Positions 52,327 to 59,834 of a stretch of 64,000 nucleotides of DNA are shown here, piece by piece. The stretch's first letter is position 1; the number at the start of each line of letters is the position of its first letter. Source of the DNA: Pseudomonas benzenivorans (GTDB lineage: Bacteria > Pseudomonadota > Gammaproteobacteria > Pseudomonadales > Pseudomonadaceae). Position numbers and translations under genes: made by a program. Where the stretch lies: positions 124,001 to 188,000 of the forward strand of contig NZ_FNCT01000011.1 of NCBI RefSeq assembly GCF_900100495.1, written 5' to 3'. Under the pieces are notes generated by a model. It did no database searches. It was not told where the DNA came from and worked only from the letters and a program-made list of their open reading frames with translations.

Positions 52327-52462
52327 AAGCGTGCCTTCAGCCCGGATGAACAACCTACCGTGAGATCACACCTAGACCCGTGGCCCGGGGGCAATCCGGG
52401 ACAGATCGTCAAGCGTTCCAGCGAGCCCCTGGATTTTATCCAGGCTACGCACATGCCGTTTC

Positions 52463-53029
52463 CTAAGGTTGCGGCCCAATCGGGAAGAACTGCCCGCCAC
52501 TCCACACCCCAAGCCAGGTCTCGCCGTCGATCTCGCGCAGCACCGCCAACTCGACCAACTGGTAGAACACATTGCGGTGGATCAGCGCCTCCAGGTTGGC
52601 GCGCACATGCACGTACGGCGCCGGTTCCTCGGTCTGCGCATCCAGCTCGACCCGCAGCGGATGCTCGGCGCCGGCCAGGGTCTCATCCTCGACATTGGTG
52701 GTGAAGCGCAACACTTGCGCCTCACCCTCGCCCTCCACCTGCAAGGTCACCGCGACGAAGGGGGCGTCGTCGACTCGGATACCGACCTTCTCCACCGGCG
52801 TAATCAGGAAGTAGTCGTCGCCATCGCGGCGAATGATGGTGGAAAACAGCTTGACCATCGGTTTGCGACCAATCGGCGTGCCCATATAGAACCAACTGCC
52901 GTCACGGGCGATGCGCATGTCGATATCGCCGCAAAAGGCTGGGTTCCACAGGTGAACAGGTGGCAAGCTCCGCTCCCCGGTCTTGGGGATCTGCGCCAGC
53001 AGGTCGTTGGCTTTGCCTGGGTCGGTCAT
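52463..53029 (-). CDS. DUF1285 family protein
   Basis: 188 aa. Typical DUF1285 stretches: PPVHLWNPAFCGDIDMRIARDGSWFYMGTPIGR (in parts), MVKLFSTIIRRDGDDYFLITPVEKVGI and NVFYQLVELAVLREIDGE. The fold is known from structural genomics, but the function is not established. It is cytosolic, with no signal. A DUF4823 lipoprotein gene lies 9 bases downstream on the same strand, so the two are probably cotranscribed. The same neighbours flank etf-QO in other pseudomonads. Confidence 0.88.
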   Translation of the reverse strand: MTDPGKANDLLAQIPKTGERSLPPVHLWNPAFCGDIDMRIARDGSWFYMGTPIGRKPMVKLFSTIIRRDGDDYFLITPVEKVGIRVDDAPFVAVTLQVEGEGEAQVLRFTTNVEDETLAGAEHPLRVELDAQTEEPAPYVHVRANLEALIHRNVFYQLVELAVLREIDGETWLGVWSGGQFFPIGPQP

Positions 53030-53038
53030 CTCAATCTC

Positions 53039-53641
53039 CTAAGGACTCAGCCCCAGCAGGCTGCGGGCATAATCCTGCAACGGCGGGCCGAGCAGATCTT
53101 CCGGCCTGGCATCATAGAACGTCATAAAACCGCCACGGCTACGAATCCGCGCGGTATCGACCAGATAGCGGGTATTGGTCTCGATCAGCATCAACTGGAT
53201 GACGCCACGATCGGTACCGAGCCGATCCAATGCCTGCTGATCTTCCCACTCATCCAGCGTGCCGATGCGGTCATCGGCGGCGGCGAAGCGGCTGTACAGC
53301 AGATAATGCGCCCCCGCCGTCTGCGCTTGTGCCATGGCCTCCTCCAACCCCGTCGGCGCCCGGGCGCGACGCACCATGGGGAAGTACTCGACGAAGCCCG
53401 CGAACGCCTCCTCCGCCACCACATTCGGCCGCGGATAGGCACTGCCCGGCGGGACGAAATGCCCCTGGGCGATATAGATGAAGGAATCGGCCTGCAAGCG
53501 TCGCGAAGCCATGCGCTCGGTCCGCCCGTGGTCGAGAACACCGGCATCGCGCAATTGATAAGCGGCACCATCGGCCAGGTCACTGACCTTCATGCAGCCG
53601 CCCAGGGCCAGCACCGACAGCAATAGAATCAGGCTACGCAT
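53039..53641 (-). CDS. DUF4823 lipoprotein
   Basis: 200 aa. Lipobox LALGGC (Cys16). The mature protein has SFIYIAQGHFVPPGSAYPRP, AGAHYLLYSRFAAADDR and VIQLMLIETNTRYLVDTARIRSRGGF (in parts), a pattern I assign to DUF4823. Its role is unknown; the segment resembles periplasmic domains of outer-membrane assembly accessory lipoproteins, but that is speculative. GGAGGAG lies 3-8 bases before the ATG at 53641, which rules out the longer frame. It sits 76 bases downstream of the truncated radical SAM gene. Confidence 0.8.
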   Translation of the reverse strand: MRSLILLLSVLALGGCMKVSDLADGAAYQLRDAGVLDHGRTERMASRRLQADSFIYIAQGHFVPPGSAYPRPNVVAEEAFAGFVEYFPMVRRARAPTGLEEAMAQAQTAGAHYLLYSRFAAADDRIGTLDEWEDQQALDRLGTDRGVIQLMLIETNTRYLVDTARIRSRGGFMTFYDARPEDLLGPPLQDYARSLLGLSP

Positions 53642-53717
53642 CACGCTCCTCCACTTGCCGGCGACGAAAAACCGGCGGATAGCACGACGATGCAGATTCC
53701 ACGCCACAACAGCTCCA

Positions 53718-54491
53718 TTACAGGCCGCGCTGCCACTCCTGACGCAACCCGGCCCGCTGCGGCAGCTCGATGGCCTGGCGCACCTGCGCCAGCAAGTCTG
53801 GCTTATCCGCCCCCAGGGTCCCCTTGAGCACCAGGTAATTGGAGGCATGGTCACTGCGAAAGACCGTATCGCGCAGCTCCAGCCCCTGCAGCAAGCGCTC
53901 GATTTCCGCGAACAGCTCCTGCTGACTCAGCGGCAGGTAATCGGCGAATGCCTGGCGAAAGCGCGCTTCGCCCTGGGGAAAGCTCACCACCAAGGTCGAG
54001 AGAAACTCCGGCTGCGCCGCATTCATCAGGCGCGCCGAGTTGTCGGCATGCTGCTGGCTCAGGGCTCTACCGCCCAGCCCATTGAGAATCATCACCGAAC
54101 GGCTGATGCCGGCCCGACCAAGCTTATCCAGCGCGTCGAGCGTGGAGTCGAAGGTTTCGCCCTTGTTGACCCGCGCCAGCACCTCGTCATCGCCCGACTC
54201 GGCCCCCACATACGCCAGCTTCAGCCCGGCATCGGCCAGTTCCTTGAGCTCCTCGACGGACTTCCTGCGCAGATTGCGCGGCAGGCAATAGCTGGAGACC
54301 CGCTCGACGGCCGGCATATACCGGCGAATGGCGTCGAGGATGTTGAGCAAACGTCGCGTCGGCAGCACCAACGCATCGCCATCGGCGAGGAATACCCGCT
54401 GAACGATCAACTGCTCCCCGGCGCGGCGAATCTCATCCAGCACCTCGCCCTCGTCGCGGGCGCGAAATTTCTTCTGCACCGCCGTGTACAT
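53718..54491 (-). pseudogene. 5'-truncated radical SAM protein gene
   Basis: 257 codons remain. The sequence from MYTAVQKKFRARDEGEVLDEIRRAGEQ onward (VFLADGDALVLPT, YCLPRNLRRKS, LKLAYVGAESGDDEVL, MILNGLGG) matches radical SAM proteins that normally begin with about 40 residues containing the CxxxCxxC cluster motif just before CEMYT. That part is missing: upstream of the ATG at 54491 the frame gives FNLDFDSDGVTTDQ and then a stop, with no Cys. Without the 4Fe-4S ligands the protein cannot do radical SAM chemistry. The break coincides with an abrupt AT-rich change, so it marks the edge of an inserted region. Confidence 0.8.
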
Positions 54492-55056
54492 CTGGTCAGT
54501 AGTTACTCCATCAGAGTCAAAATCCAGATTAAATCATTACAAGCGATTGATTTTTATAGTTTTTTTTTAGGATTAATTTTAGGAATTAACTCGCAAGCGA
54601 GTCCCAAATGTACTTGCCAATATTTTGGCTGCTATTGGCCCTGAGGCTGGATACCCTGGTGCTTTGTGAATCGCCTCTAAGCTTTGAGAGGCCGCACTCG
54701 GCCGATTCTGTTGAAAAAGCCGGTTGGACTACCCCCGCTACCGCCACGTGAACAACTAAAGCCACTGCTACGCGAGCTGTTCGGCCATAGCGCCCCTGCA
54801 CAGCCGCTGCTCGAAGCGTTGACCGGACGCGAGCAGGACGTATTGCGCCGCATATCTCGCGGCCAAAGCAACCAGCAGATCGCCGATAGCCTGTTCATCA
54901 GCCTGAGCACGGTGAAGACCTATATCAACAATCTGTTCCGCAAGCTCGATGGACTACCGCCGATCTGGTAGACATCCCCGGCCTATCCTTAGCTGGCTCT
55001 CCGAATGCCCCGCCGTTCAGTGCTCCGGCCCTGGAGGGGTATGAAAATTGAAGGCC
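54492..55056. other. AT-rich junction of the accessory region
   Basis: The first 110 bases are strongly AT-rich (poly-T run near 54560) and hold no gene. From 54684 a fragment of a LuxR-type gene is present (listed separately), preceded by GGCCGATTCTGTTGAAAAAG-like sequence (54700-54720) of a kind often seen at insertion-sequence ends. The remaining 85 bases before 55057 show nothing recognisable. Confidence 0.6.
54684..54971 (+). pseudogene. LuxR/MalT-type C-terminal HTH fragment
   Basis: 95 codons. The only conserved part is a LuxR helix-turn-helix: LTGREQDVLRRISRGQSNQQIADSLFISLSTVKTYINNLFRKLD (about residues 46-89, read in parts). It ends abruptly in GLPPIW and a stop, instead of continuing as full-length regulators do. 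The frame upstream is closed by a TAA, and the start would be a TTG without a ribosome site. The fragment is probably the remnant of a larger LuxR-family regulator cut by rearrangement. Confidence 0.65.
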
Positions 55057-55341
55057 CTACACCTCTTCTAGGCCCTGGAGCTCAGCATCAATCCGTTTAA
55101 TTAGTTCGTTCCGGTCTGGGGCGCTGTCTTTCTGCAGATAGGCGGCGGTCAGTAAGGTTGAGGGATGCACCCCCAGTACCCCAGCGAGCTGCTCAAGCTT
55201 TTCGATTGTTGGTCCCTTGGTGCCTCGCTCCAGGCTGCTTATGTAGGTCCGGCTACTGACATAAGAAAAGTCTTCCTGGGTGAAACCTTTCTGCTTACGT
55301 ATCAGCTTAAGCGCTAGGCCGAATGCCGTGTTGAGCTCCAT
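55057..55341 (-). CDS. XRE-family helix-turn-helix regulator
   Basis: 94 aa. Helix-turn-helix at about residues 5-62: LALKLIRKQKGFTQEDFSYVSSRTYISSLERGTKGPTIEKLEQLAGVLGVHPSTLL, read in parts; the SSRTYISSLERG turn is classic. A short acidic helical tail follows. The ATG at 55341 is chosen because AGGGT precedes it; ten further codons upstream are possible. The size and the palindrome between it and the divergent gene suggest autoregulation like a restriction-modification controller or phage-type switch. Codon use is less GC-rich than in the core genes. Confidence 0.85.
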   Translation of the reverse strand: MELNTAFGLALKLIRKQKGFTQEDFSYVSSRTYISSLERGTKGPTIEKLEQLAGVLGVHPSTLLTAAYLQKDSAPDRNELIKRIDAELQGLEEV

Positions 55342-55382
55342 TTTGCTTACCCTGCAAAAAGGAACGATCAAGCCCGCGCGAC

Positions 55383-55407
55383 CACTATAGGGCTACAATC
55401 TATAGTG
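55383..55407. promoter_or_regulatory. Perfect palindrome, likely XRE operator
   Basis: CACTATAG (55383-55390) and CTATAGTG (55400-55407) are exact inverted arms with a 9-base centre. It lies in the middle of the divergent gap between the XRE gene and the 55428 gene and overlaps a TACAAT that could be a -10 for the rightward gene. Confidence 0.7.
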
Positions 55408-55427
55408 TTCATTTAGAGGTGCAGTGT

Positions 55428-55877
55428 ATGTTCACGACCTACCGGAATGCCGAGATACATTTGGGCTCCACAGATGAAGGCTCCACTTCGCAGCTTTGGA
55501 CCTATGTCGAGCAGGAGATCATCTGGCCTTGGTTTTATCTGCAAATCGTGCGGCGTCACGGCAACCAGACCTTTCGGAGCATGTTGATGCTTCATCATGC
55601 CCACGATCTAAAAAAAATAATTGATGAACAGTCGAGCCTAGCTTGGGTGGAGCAAGCTCAGCTGGTTACTCCTGCGCACATCAATGGCCACCCACGGTGG
55701 CTGATGGAGCCATTGAAAGAAGTTTGTGTTGTTCGAGAAGGGCCGAACGGTGATCCGGGTTACCTCTACAAGGTCGCCAATGACGTCAGCTATTCCGTGC
55801 ACCATCGGAGCAATTTGGAGGCCCTGATCGTTACCGATGTCATTTTTTCAGCCGAACTGCACCTCCGGTCAGACTGA
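55428..55877 (+). CDS. Hypothetical protein divergent from XRE regulator
   Basis: 149 aa, no family recognised. The body contains AEIHLGSTDEGSTSQLW, EQEIIWPWFYLQIVRRHGNQTF, HHAHDLKKIIDEQSSLAW and DVSYSVHHRSNLEALIVTDVIFSAE, soluble and without signal or membrane segments. GAGG lies 8 bases before the ATG at 55428, which is preferred over an alternative start three codons earlier. It shares the palindrome with the XRE gene and is probably its regulatory target. GC content is below that of the core, in keeping with acquired DNA. Confidence 0.65.
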   Translation: MFTTYRNAEIHLGSTDEGSTSQLWTYVEQEIIWPWFYLQIVRRHGNQTFRSMLMLHHAHDLKKIIDEQSSLAWVEQAQLVTPAHINGHPRWLMEPLKEVCVVREGPNGDPGYLYKVANDVSYSVHHRSNLEALIVTDVIFSAELHLRSD

Positions 55878-56047
55878 CAAGCATTCACGGTAAACTCTGT
55901 AATCGTCCGTGATATGACTGATGGCGAGACATCACCAAATCGCTGCTGCAACGCTAAGGACCTGTTGATAGATGCCTCGGGGCCAGGCCCTGGTCGCTGC
56001 CAAGCGCACCCTATTCCCGCTGAAGGCTAAGGTGCCGTGGAGATCGC

Positions 56048-56434
56048 GTGGCAACACTCGCCAGAGAACTAAAATTGCCGGACGGGCACTACCAGCGGCA
56101 TACAGCGATTCTCGCTGGCCTACCGTCATCACTTGTCGCAGATCTGTCTCGCAGACTCGGCTTGCCCAGGAAAGAGGTGATGAGGTGGCTAGGGGGCGCG
56201 ACCACGAAGGGCAGATTATCGATACTTGCAAGCGAGACTTTTTTCCGCTTGATCGAAACGCTTGACGCGCTCATGGAGCTCTTTGACGGTGACCTTTCTG
56301 GCGCTATTCGATGGCTGAAGGAACCGAACGTAGCTTTGGCCAATCGGCGACCAGTAGACCTTATGCTCACTGAGCACGGGGCCCGCGCGGTTCGCCAAGT
56401 CCTAAAGGCCATAGAGTTCGGTCTGCCTGCCTAA
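56048..56434 (+). CDS. MbcA/ParS/Xre-type antitoxin (DUF2384), orphan
   Basis: 128 aa. The N-terminal part is an Xre-like helical DNA-binding region (LPSSLVADLSRRLGLPRKEVMRWLG); the C-terminal DUF2384 toxin-binding domain reads FDGDLSGAIRWLKEPNVALANRRPVDLMLTEHGARAVRQVLKAIEFG, in parts. These antitoxins normally neutralise RES-domain toxins (ParT/MbcT) that degrade or modify NAD. The start is a GTG with GGAG 5 bases upstream. No RES toxin gene follows; the next gene is on the opposite strand. It may be an orphan that keeps repression or anti-addiction function. Confidence 0.82.
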   Translation: MATLARELKLPDGHYQRHTAILAGLPSSLVADLSRRLGLPRKEVMRWLGGATTKGRLSILASETFFRLIETLDALMELFDGDLSGAIRWLKEPNVALANRRPVDLMLTEHGARAVRQVLKAIEFGLPA

Positions 56435-56487
56435 AAACATGGATAGCACTTAGATAAAATTGTTCTATCAGGTGCGCAAGCTTGGAC

Positions 56488-56745
56488 TCAGTAGATTACA
56501 CGGCGAACCGTGATCGCCTTCCCGATCTGGACCTTCCGACGCTGAGGGACTTCTCCAATGACTCGAACCGTGCCATCGGCTGTACAGGCAACGATATGAG
56601 CGTCTTCGACTTTGAGAACAGTCAGACCGGCTAGCATAGCGCGGGCGCAGGCAGCGCGAGTGGCTGCTGCTGCCAAAGTAGGGATTGATGCCTCAAGGGT
56701 ATCAATAGCCTTTTCAGACAGCCCGACTTCTGTAGTCATCATCAT
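56488..56745 (-). CDS. Small hypothetical protein
   Basis: 85 aa. It opens with three Met codons; GGAG lies 6 bases before the first. The middle is Ala-rich and helical (TLAAAATRAACARAMLAGLTVL) and the C-terminal half beta-rich (HIVACTADGTVRVIGEVPQRRKVQIGK). No signal or membrane helix. I do not recognise the family. It converges on the antitoxin gene across 53 bases, and its composition is intermediate between core and accessory DNA. Confidence 0.55.
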   Translation of the reverse strand: MMMTTEVGLSEKAIDTLEASIPTLAAAATRAACARAMLAGLTVLKVEDAHIVACTADGTVRVIGEVPQRRKVQIGKAITVRRVIY

Positions 56746-56897
56746 CTAGAGCTCCGCATCAATTTTGGGTCGCCGCCGAAAAAATCTCGGATCGCAAGGG
56801 TGGGCCCCTCCTCTCCTTCCAATCCAGCTCTGCATCCAGCAGGCTTTGGAATATAAGACTTGTTGCTGGCGCAGGCACCTATTTGTTAGGCTTAATT

Positions 56898-56963
56898 ATG
56901 AAACACGGGTTTTCCATGGATTTGTGGTCGTGCCTGTGTGCCCTGAGTAAAAACCCCGCCTGA
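56898..56963 (+). CDS. Candidate 21-aa small protein or leader peptide
   Basis: ATG-started frame reading MKHGFSMDLWSCLCALSKNPA and a TGA that lies in the loop of a strong terminator hairpin. TTAGG precedes the ATG by about 7 bases. The coupling of a short Cys/Trp-containing frame to a terminator resembles an attenuator leader, but no obvious downstream operon on this strand would be controlled, so it may simply be a small protein with its own terminator. Confidence 0.4.
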   Translation: MKHGFSMDLWSCLCALSKNPA

Positions 56964-56975
56964 CGCGGGGTTTTT
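56949..56975 (+). terminator. Strong rho-independent terminator
   Basis: AAAAACCCCGC and GCGGGGTTTTT pair perfectly around a five-base loop, with a T run after. It overlaps the last codons of the 21-aa frame. Confidence 0.9.
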
Positions 56976-57171
56976 GCTTTCTGTGCTCTGCCGCTTGCGC
57001 CCAAGGTTCAGTGAGGCTGTCGCCCGATTAGATGGCGTTTTGTACGCTTACGCCTACTGCGTCTGAGCTCCCCCTCCTCAAGATGTCAACCTCTGGCGAA
57101 CCTACCTTCAGCAAACAACAGGCAGCTCGCTCCAGCAGCATGTATAGCTCGGCGCACGTCGACCCTCCGCC

Positions 57172-57429
57172 CTATGCCGGAACGCGCCTGTCGCCGTAAC
57201 GTAGGCCCATGTTGGTGTTGACCCTGTCCACCGCTGAAGAATATGTCGGCACTACTCGCTGTACTGTGTTGAGTAAGGCTCCCCTCGTCCCTGAGCGAAT
57301 TGACGCACTGGTCGAGCACATGGACTCCGCAGCAAAGCGAAGAACGTAGTCGATAGGCACCGTAGATACGTTATCGCAATCCACGAGGACCGCTACTCGC
57401 GTTTCTCCAGCCGGAGTGAAAACTCCCAT
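57172..57429 (-). pseudogene. Mosaic remnant: NYN-like start joined to UmuC-like tail
   Basis: The frame begins MGVFTPAGETRVAVLVDCDNVSTVPIDYVLRF (in parts), where VAVLVDCDNVS resembles the first strand and acidic residues of NYN-domain (LabA/DUF88) nucleases. It does not continue as a NYN domain. The end, SSAVDRVNTNMGLRYGDRRVPA, resembles the UmuC C-terminal segment found intact at 57540-57758. The open frame extends upstream to 57633 but there it is out of frame across the umuC remnant. I treat it as decayed DNA with pieces of two genes. Confidence 0.4.
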
Positions 57430-57539
57430 CCCCGCTCCTATTGAATCATCTGCTTCAATCTGAAGGTGCCACGAGCGCAGCGGGACACCACCTGCTTCCA
57501 TTCGCGTTACCGAACAATGCACAGGGCCAAACAAGCACG

Positions 57540-57758
57540 TCAACGTATAGCGGGCAGCTCTCGCCAGTTGCTGGTGTAGCGCGGAGATCGCAACTCCTGC
57601 TTCATCGACCAGCCGCCCTTTGCCGGCACCCACGCCAGGCGCACGGTGCCGAGACCCATGTTGGCGTTGATCTTGTCCAAGGTCGCCATCAGCGCCCCAC
57701 TCCGAGGCCGCGGTGCCGGAGCGAATAGATCAGCCTGTACCTGTGTTCGGGCCTGATG
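57540..57758 (-). pseudogene. umuC 3'-end fragment (DNA polymerase V subunit)
   Basis: On the minus strand the frame reads ARTQVQADLFAPAPRP, then GALMATLDKINANMGLGTVRLAWVP and MKQELRSPRYTSNWRELPAIR before a TGA. This is the C-terminal end of UmuC-type error-prone polymerases (LMxTLDxINxxxGxGTVR...SPRYTTxWDEL). Only about 70 codons remain and no start or catalytic part is present, so it is a remnant. It is not in the usual long frames because it lacks a start codon at its left limit. Confidence 0.75.
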
Positions 57759-57769
57759 GGGGCGGTTGA

Positions 57770-58243
57770 TTAGCCATGGGTAACGCCGGCAACCTCATCC
57801 TCGGCCGCTGCCACTACGCGAGATGGAGCGGCTATGAGCAGGTCTTGGGGCCGTTTGCCGCCAAGGTAGCTGTTCACTGAGGCAAACCAGTACGCCAGGC
57901 TCCAACCATCCTTCTTTCCGTCGAACACTTTTAGTACCTTGGCCATGACCGGAAGCGGGCGATATCCTGCGTCCTTGTCCAGGCCATAGATCGGGAAGTA
58001 GTCGCTGCCGTTGTGGCGAATAGCGAAGATCCGCCCCTCTCGCTTCCATCTGTTGGGTTGCGAACTGGGATTCCTGGAGGTGAATTCGGCCAGGTTTGCA
58101 ATGTCCCCTGCGGACAGCCAGTCACCGCTCTCCAATACGGCCTTCTTGGCCTTGGCCAGCATCTGTGTTGGCCACAGCACATCTGCATTAACGATCTGCC
58201 CCGCTGCCGGTAGCGAGATATGCCGGCTAATTGTCTGGAACAG
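57770..58243 (-). pseudogene. RES-partner-like antitoxin, 5'-truncated
   Basis: The readable part begins near LFQTISRHISLPAAG and continues ADVLWPTQMLAKAKKAVLESGDWLSAGDIANLAEF, NRWKREGRIFAIRHNGSDYFPIYGLDKDAGYRPLP, LKVFDGKKDGWSLAYWFASVNSYLGGKRPQDLL (all in parts) and ends EVAGVTHG. I associate this pattern with antitoxins paired with RES toxins, from general recall; it was not checked. A proper start codon is missing, although an internal ATG at 58162 could yield a 130-aa product. It abuts a recombinase fragment on the other strand, so truncation by rearrangement is likely. Confidence 0.55.
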
Positions 58244-58254
58244 CCGAGCGTCGG

Positions 58255-58356
58255 CTGACCGCCGCCGAATTTCAGGGTCTGGCCAAGGTGCTGAGCGACG
58301 TCGACTAGTTCGCCAACTTGACCAACCCAGGCACGCGCCACGCCTACCAGGGCGAT
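58255..58356 (+). pseudogene. Tyrosine recombinase N-terminal fragment with in-frame stop
   Basis: The frame reads LTAAEFQGLAKVLSDVD, a TAG, then FANLTNPGTRHAYQGD. The order matches the N-terminal SAM-like (core-binding) domain of XerD-like integrases, where a Trp is expected at the stop position. No catalytic Arg-His-Arg-Tyr region follows. Only about 34 codons can be recognised. It indicates that a tyrosine recombinase gene once stood here. Confidence 0.5.
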
Positions 58357-58619
58357 CGAAGGATTCCCGCCAGTGCTGGCCGCACATCGAGGAAAATATA
58401 GGGAAGTTAGCGAGTTTACGTTTTAAACATAAACTCATTAACTTCGCTATAAACCATCTAGGCCCACGTCCACAGTTCTGGTGGAACAGGCACGTGAGCT
58501 CTGCTTGGCGTTGTCTACAGGTCGATACAGGGGTCTACCTTGATGTGGCACCGCTGCCACCCTGCACTACGACAACCTCACGAACGTAGTTGTGAACCTG
58601 ATGCGTTGGCATTGACTGA

Positions 58620-58730
58620 TACCTGCAGTTCGCCAACGGCGAAGTCTGGCGCGGCGAACACGAGACGCTGGTCGAGAGGCCGGAGGCCTGGCTGGCCGAC
58701 CTACGGCTCTGGCGCGACGGACCGAGATAG
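58620..58730 (+). pseudogene. Unidentified coding remnant
   Basis: Immediately after an in-frame TGA the frame reads LQFANGEVWRGEHETLVERPEAWLADLRLWRDGPR (in parts) and then stops. The composition looks like real protein and GC-rich codon use differs from the flanks, but there is no start and I do not recognise a family. The rest of 58439-58907 shows no other gene. Confidence 0.35.
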
Positions 58731-58907
58731 CGTGGCGCGGGCGGCCTTGATACAGGGGGAGCTGTGGAGCTGGGTTGCGAGGGGGCCATTCAGGTTCTGA
58801 CAGTCCTGTCGACCATGGACTGCCCGAGGAGCCTAGCGATTGGAACAGGTTTCACCCCTTCGCCATTCCACCATTTTCGGCCGATCGATGGTGTCGATGC
58901 GCCAGCC

Positions 58908-59396
58908 TTACGCCTTCCTTGGATAGTCGAGCCATACGTGTGCTGGCTTGGTCTTGCCGATGCTCGACCACGACTTCACATCGAACTTGAACTCGGCGAT
59001 GGCACAGGTCGGCATCTGGGTGATTTCGCTGGTGAGTTGATGCGCGAGTTCGGTCAACTCGGGGTTGTGACCGACCAACATCACACGCTTCAACTTGTCT
59101 CCAAGCTCTTGAATGACGTCGAGCAAGTCATCCATCTCGTATGCATAAAGTCGGTCATTCACCACGATCTCCTTACGCCTGAAATCGAGCATCTTTGCGA
59201 TGACCTCCGCAGTCGCAAGCGCGCGCGTCGCCGGACTGGACATGATCAAATCGAGCTTCACATTGCGCTTTGCCAATCGCTTACCCATCTTCGCCACATC
59301 GCGCCTGCCCCGATCCGCCAATGGTCGGTCTCGGTCGGGCAACGAAGTATCGTCCCAACTCGACTTGGCGTGGCGAACGAGGAAAAGCGTTTTCAT
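58908..59396 (-). CDS. sixA: Phosphohistidine phosphatase SixA-like (histidine phosphatase family)
   Basis: 162 aa. The catalytic motif is LFLVRHAKSSW (Arg-His), with SSPATRALATAEVIA and MLVGHNPELTELAHQL giving the second Arg and His of the phosphoglycerate-mutase-like fold. SixA removes phosphate from phosphohistidine, for example in phosphotransferase or His-Asp relay proteins. ATG 59396 has AGGA 8-9 bases upstream; an ATG three codons earlier is also possible. Codon use is less GC-rich than the core and it sits alone among remnants, so it was probably acquired. Confidence 0.85.
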   Translation of the reverse strand: MKTLFLVRHAKSSWDDTSLPDRDRPLADRGRRDVAKMGKRLAKRNVKLDLIMSSPATRALATAEVIAKMLDFRRKEIVVNDRLYAYEMDDLLDVIQELGDKLKRVMLVGHNPELTELAHQLTSEITQMPTCAIAEFKFDVKSWSSIGKTKPAHVWLDYPRKA

Positions 59397-59634
59397 TGCA
59401 CTCATCCTGGACGTTCTCGGGGGAGAGAGCCCATTCCTATGGGATGTGATGCTTGAGCGGCGAAATCATAAGTGGCCTTCGGCTCGCAGCCGAAGACCCC
59501 CATTCACGACGACATGGATTCAACGTACATCACCGCCGTCTGCTCGCAAACAGGATTTGCATCTGAAGGTTCGATCAGGACCAGGCGGGGGCTCCTCATG
59601 GCGAAAATCGTCTATCGGACACCGGACGCGACTG

Positions 59635-59700
59635 ACAGCTCCTGGCCGGCCATGGCCTCTCGCGACCGGCGGCAGCCGGCCAGGAGCGGACAATCAGAAA
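59635..59700. repeat. Degenerate CTGGCCGGCC-type intergenic repeat, copy 1
   Basis: TCCTGGCCGGCC and GGCCGGCTGCC-like arms (AGCTCCTGGCCGG with CCGGCCAGGAGC) form an imperfect stem with CGACCGGCGG in the centre. A related sequence lies at 62583-62668. Both resemble pseudomonad intergenic repeats built around GACTGGCAG and CCGGCC. Confidence 0.5.
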
Positions 59701-59809
59701 TGAACAGTCCCAGAGCGAATGCGTAGCCTAGACTTAAGTCATAAAGCTTCTCTGAAGAGTCAATTGGCGATGATGTGTACCTTTTTGCACGCTTATCCGA
59801 TCTTCACTA

Positions 59810-59830
59810 AGCCCTAACCAGAAGAGGGCT
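59810..59830 (+). promoter_or_regulatory. Hairpin covering the ribosome site of the protease gene
   Basis: AGCCCT (59810-59815) pairs with AGGGCT (59825-59830), which contains the ribosome site (AGAGGG) of the gene at 59835. The stem would lower translation unless opened. Confidence 0.45.
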
Positions 59831-59834
59831 GAAA

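Larger units (their letters stand above)
59397..59834. other. Gene-free 438-base region
   Basis: No convincing gene. It contains an inverted pair CTTCGGCT/AGCCGAAG near 59477-59497, a GC-rich degenerate palindrome at 59635-59700, and at its right end the hairpin that overlaps the next gene's ribosome site. Short open frames here lack ribosome sites and conserved content. Confidence 0.6.

Noticed and set aside
54492..54600. tRNA-type attachment site at the island border
   Set aside because: The junction is AT-rich and I could not fold a tRNA or find a tRNA 3' end here.
55972..56265. 98-aa plus-strand open frame overlapping the antitoxin gene
   Set aside because: Arg-rich translation in an alternative frame of the antitoxin; no conserved features.
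56765..56950. 61-aa plus-strand open frame before the terminator
   Set aside because: No ribosome site and no protein-like pattern. The 21-codon frame in another phase fits the terminator better.
57441..57728. 95-aa plus-strand open frame
   Set aside because: Antisense to the umuC remnant, without a ribosome site.
59472..59726. 84-aa plus-strand open frame in the gene-free region
   Set aside because: It crosses the degenerate palindromic repeat, lacks a ribosome site and shows no recognisable domain.
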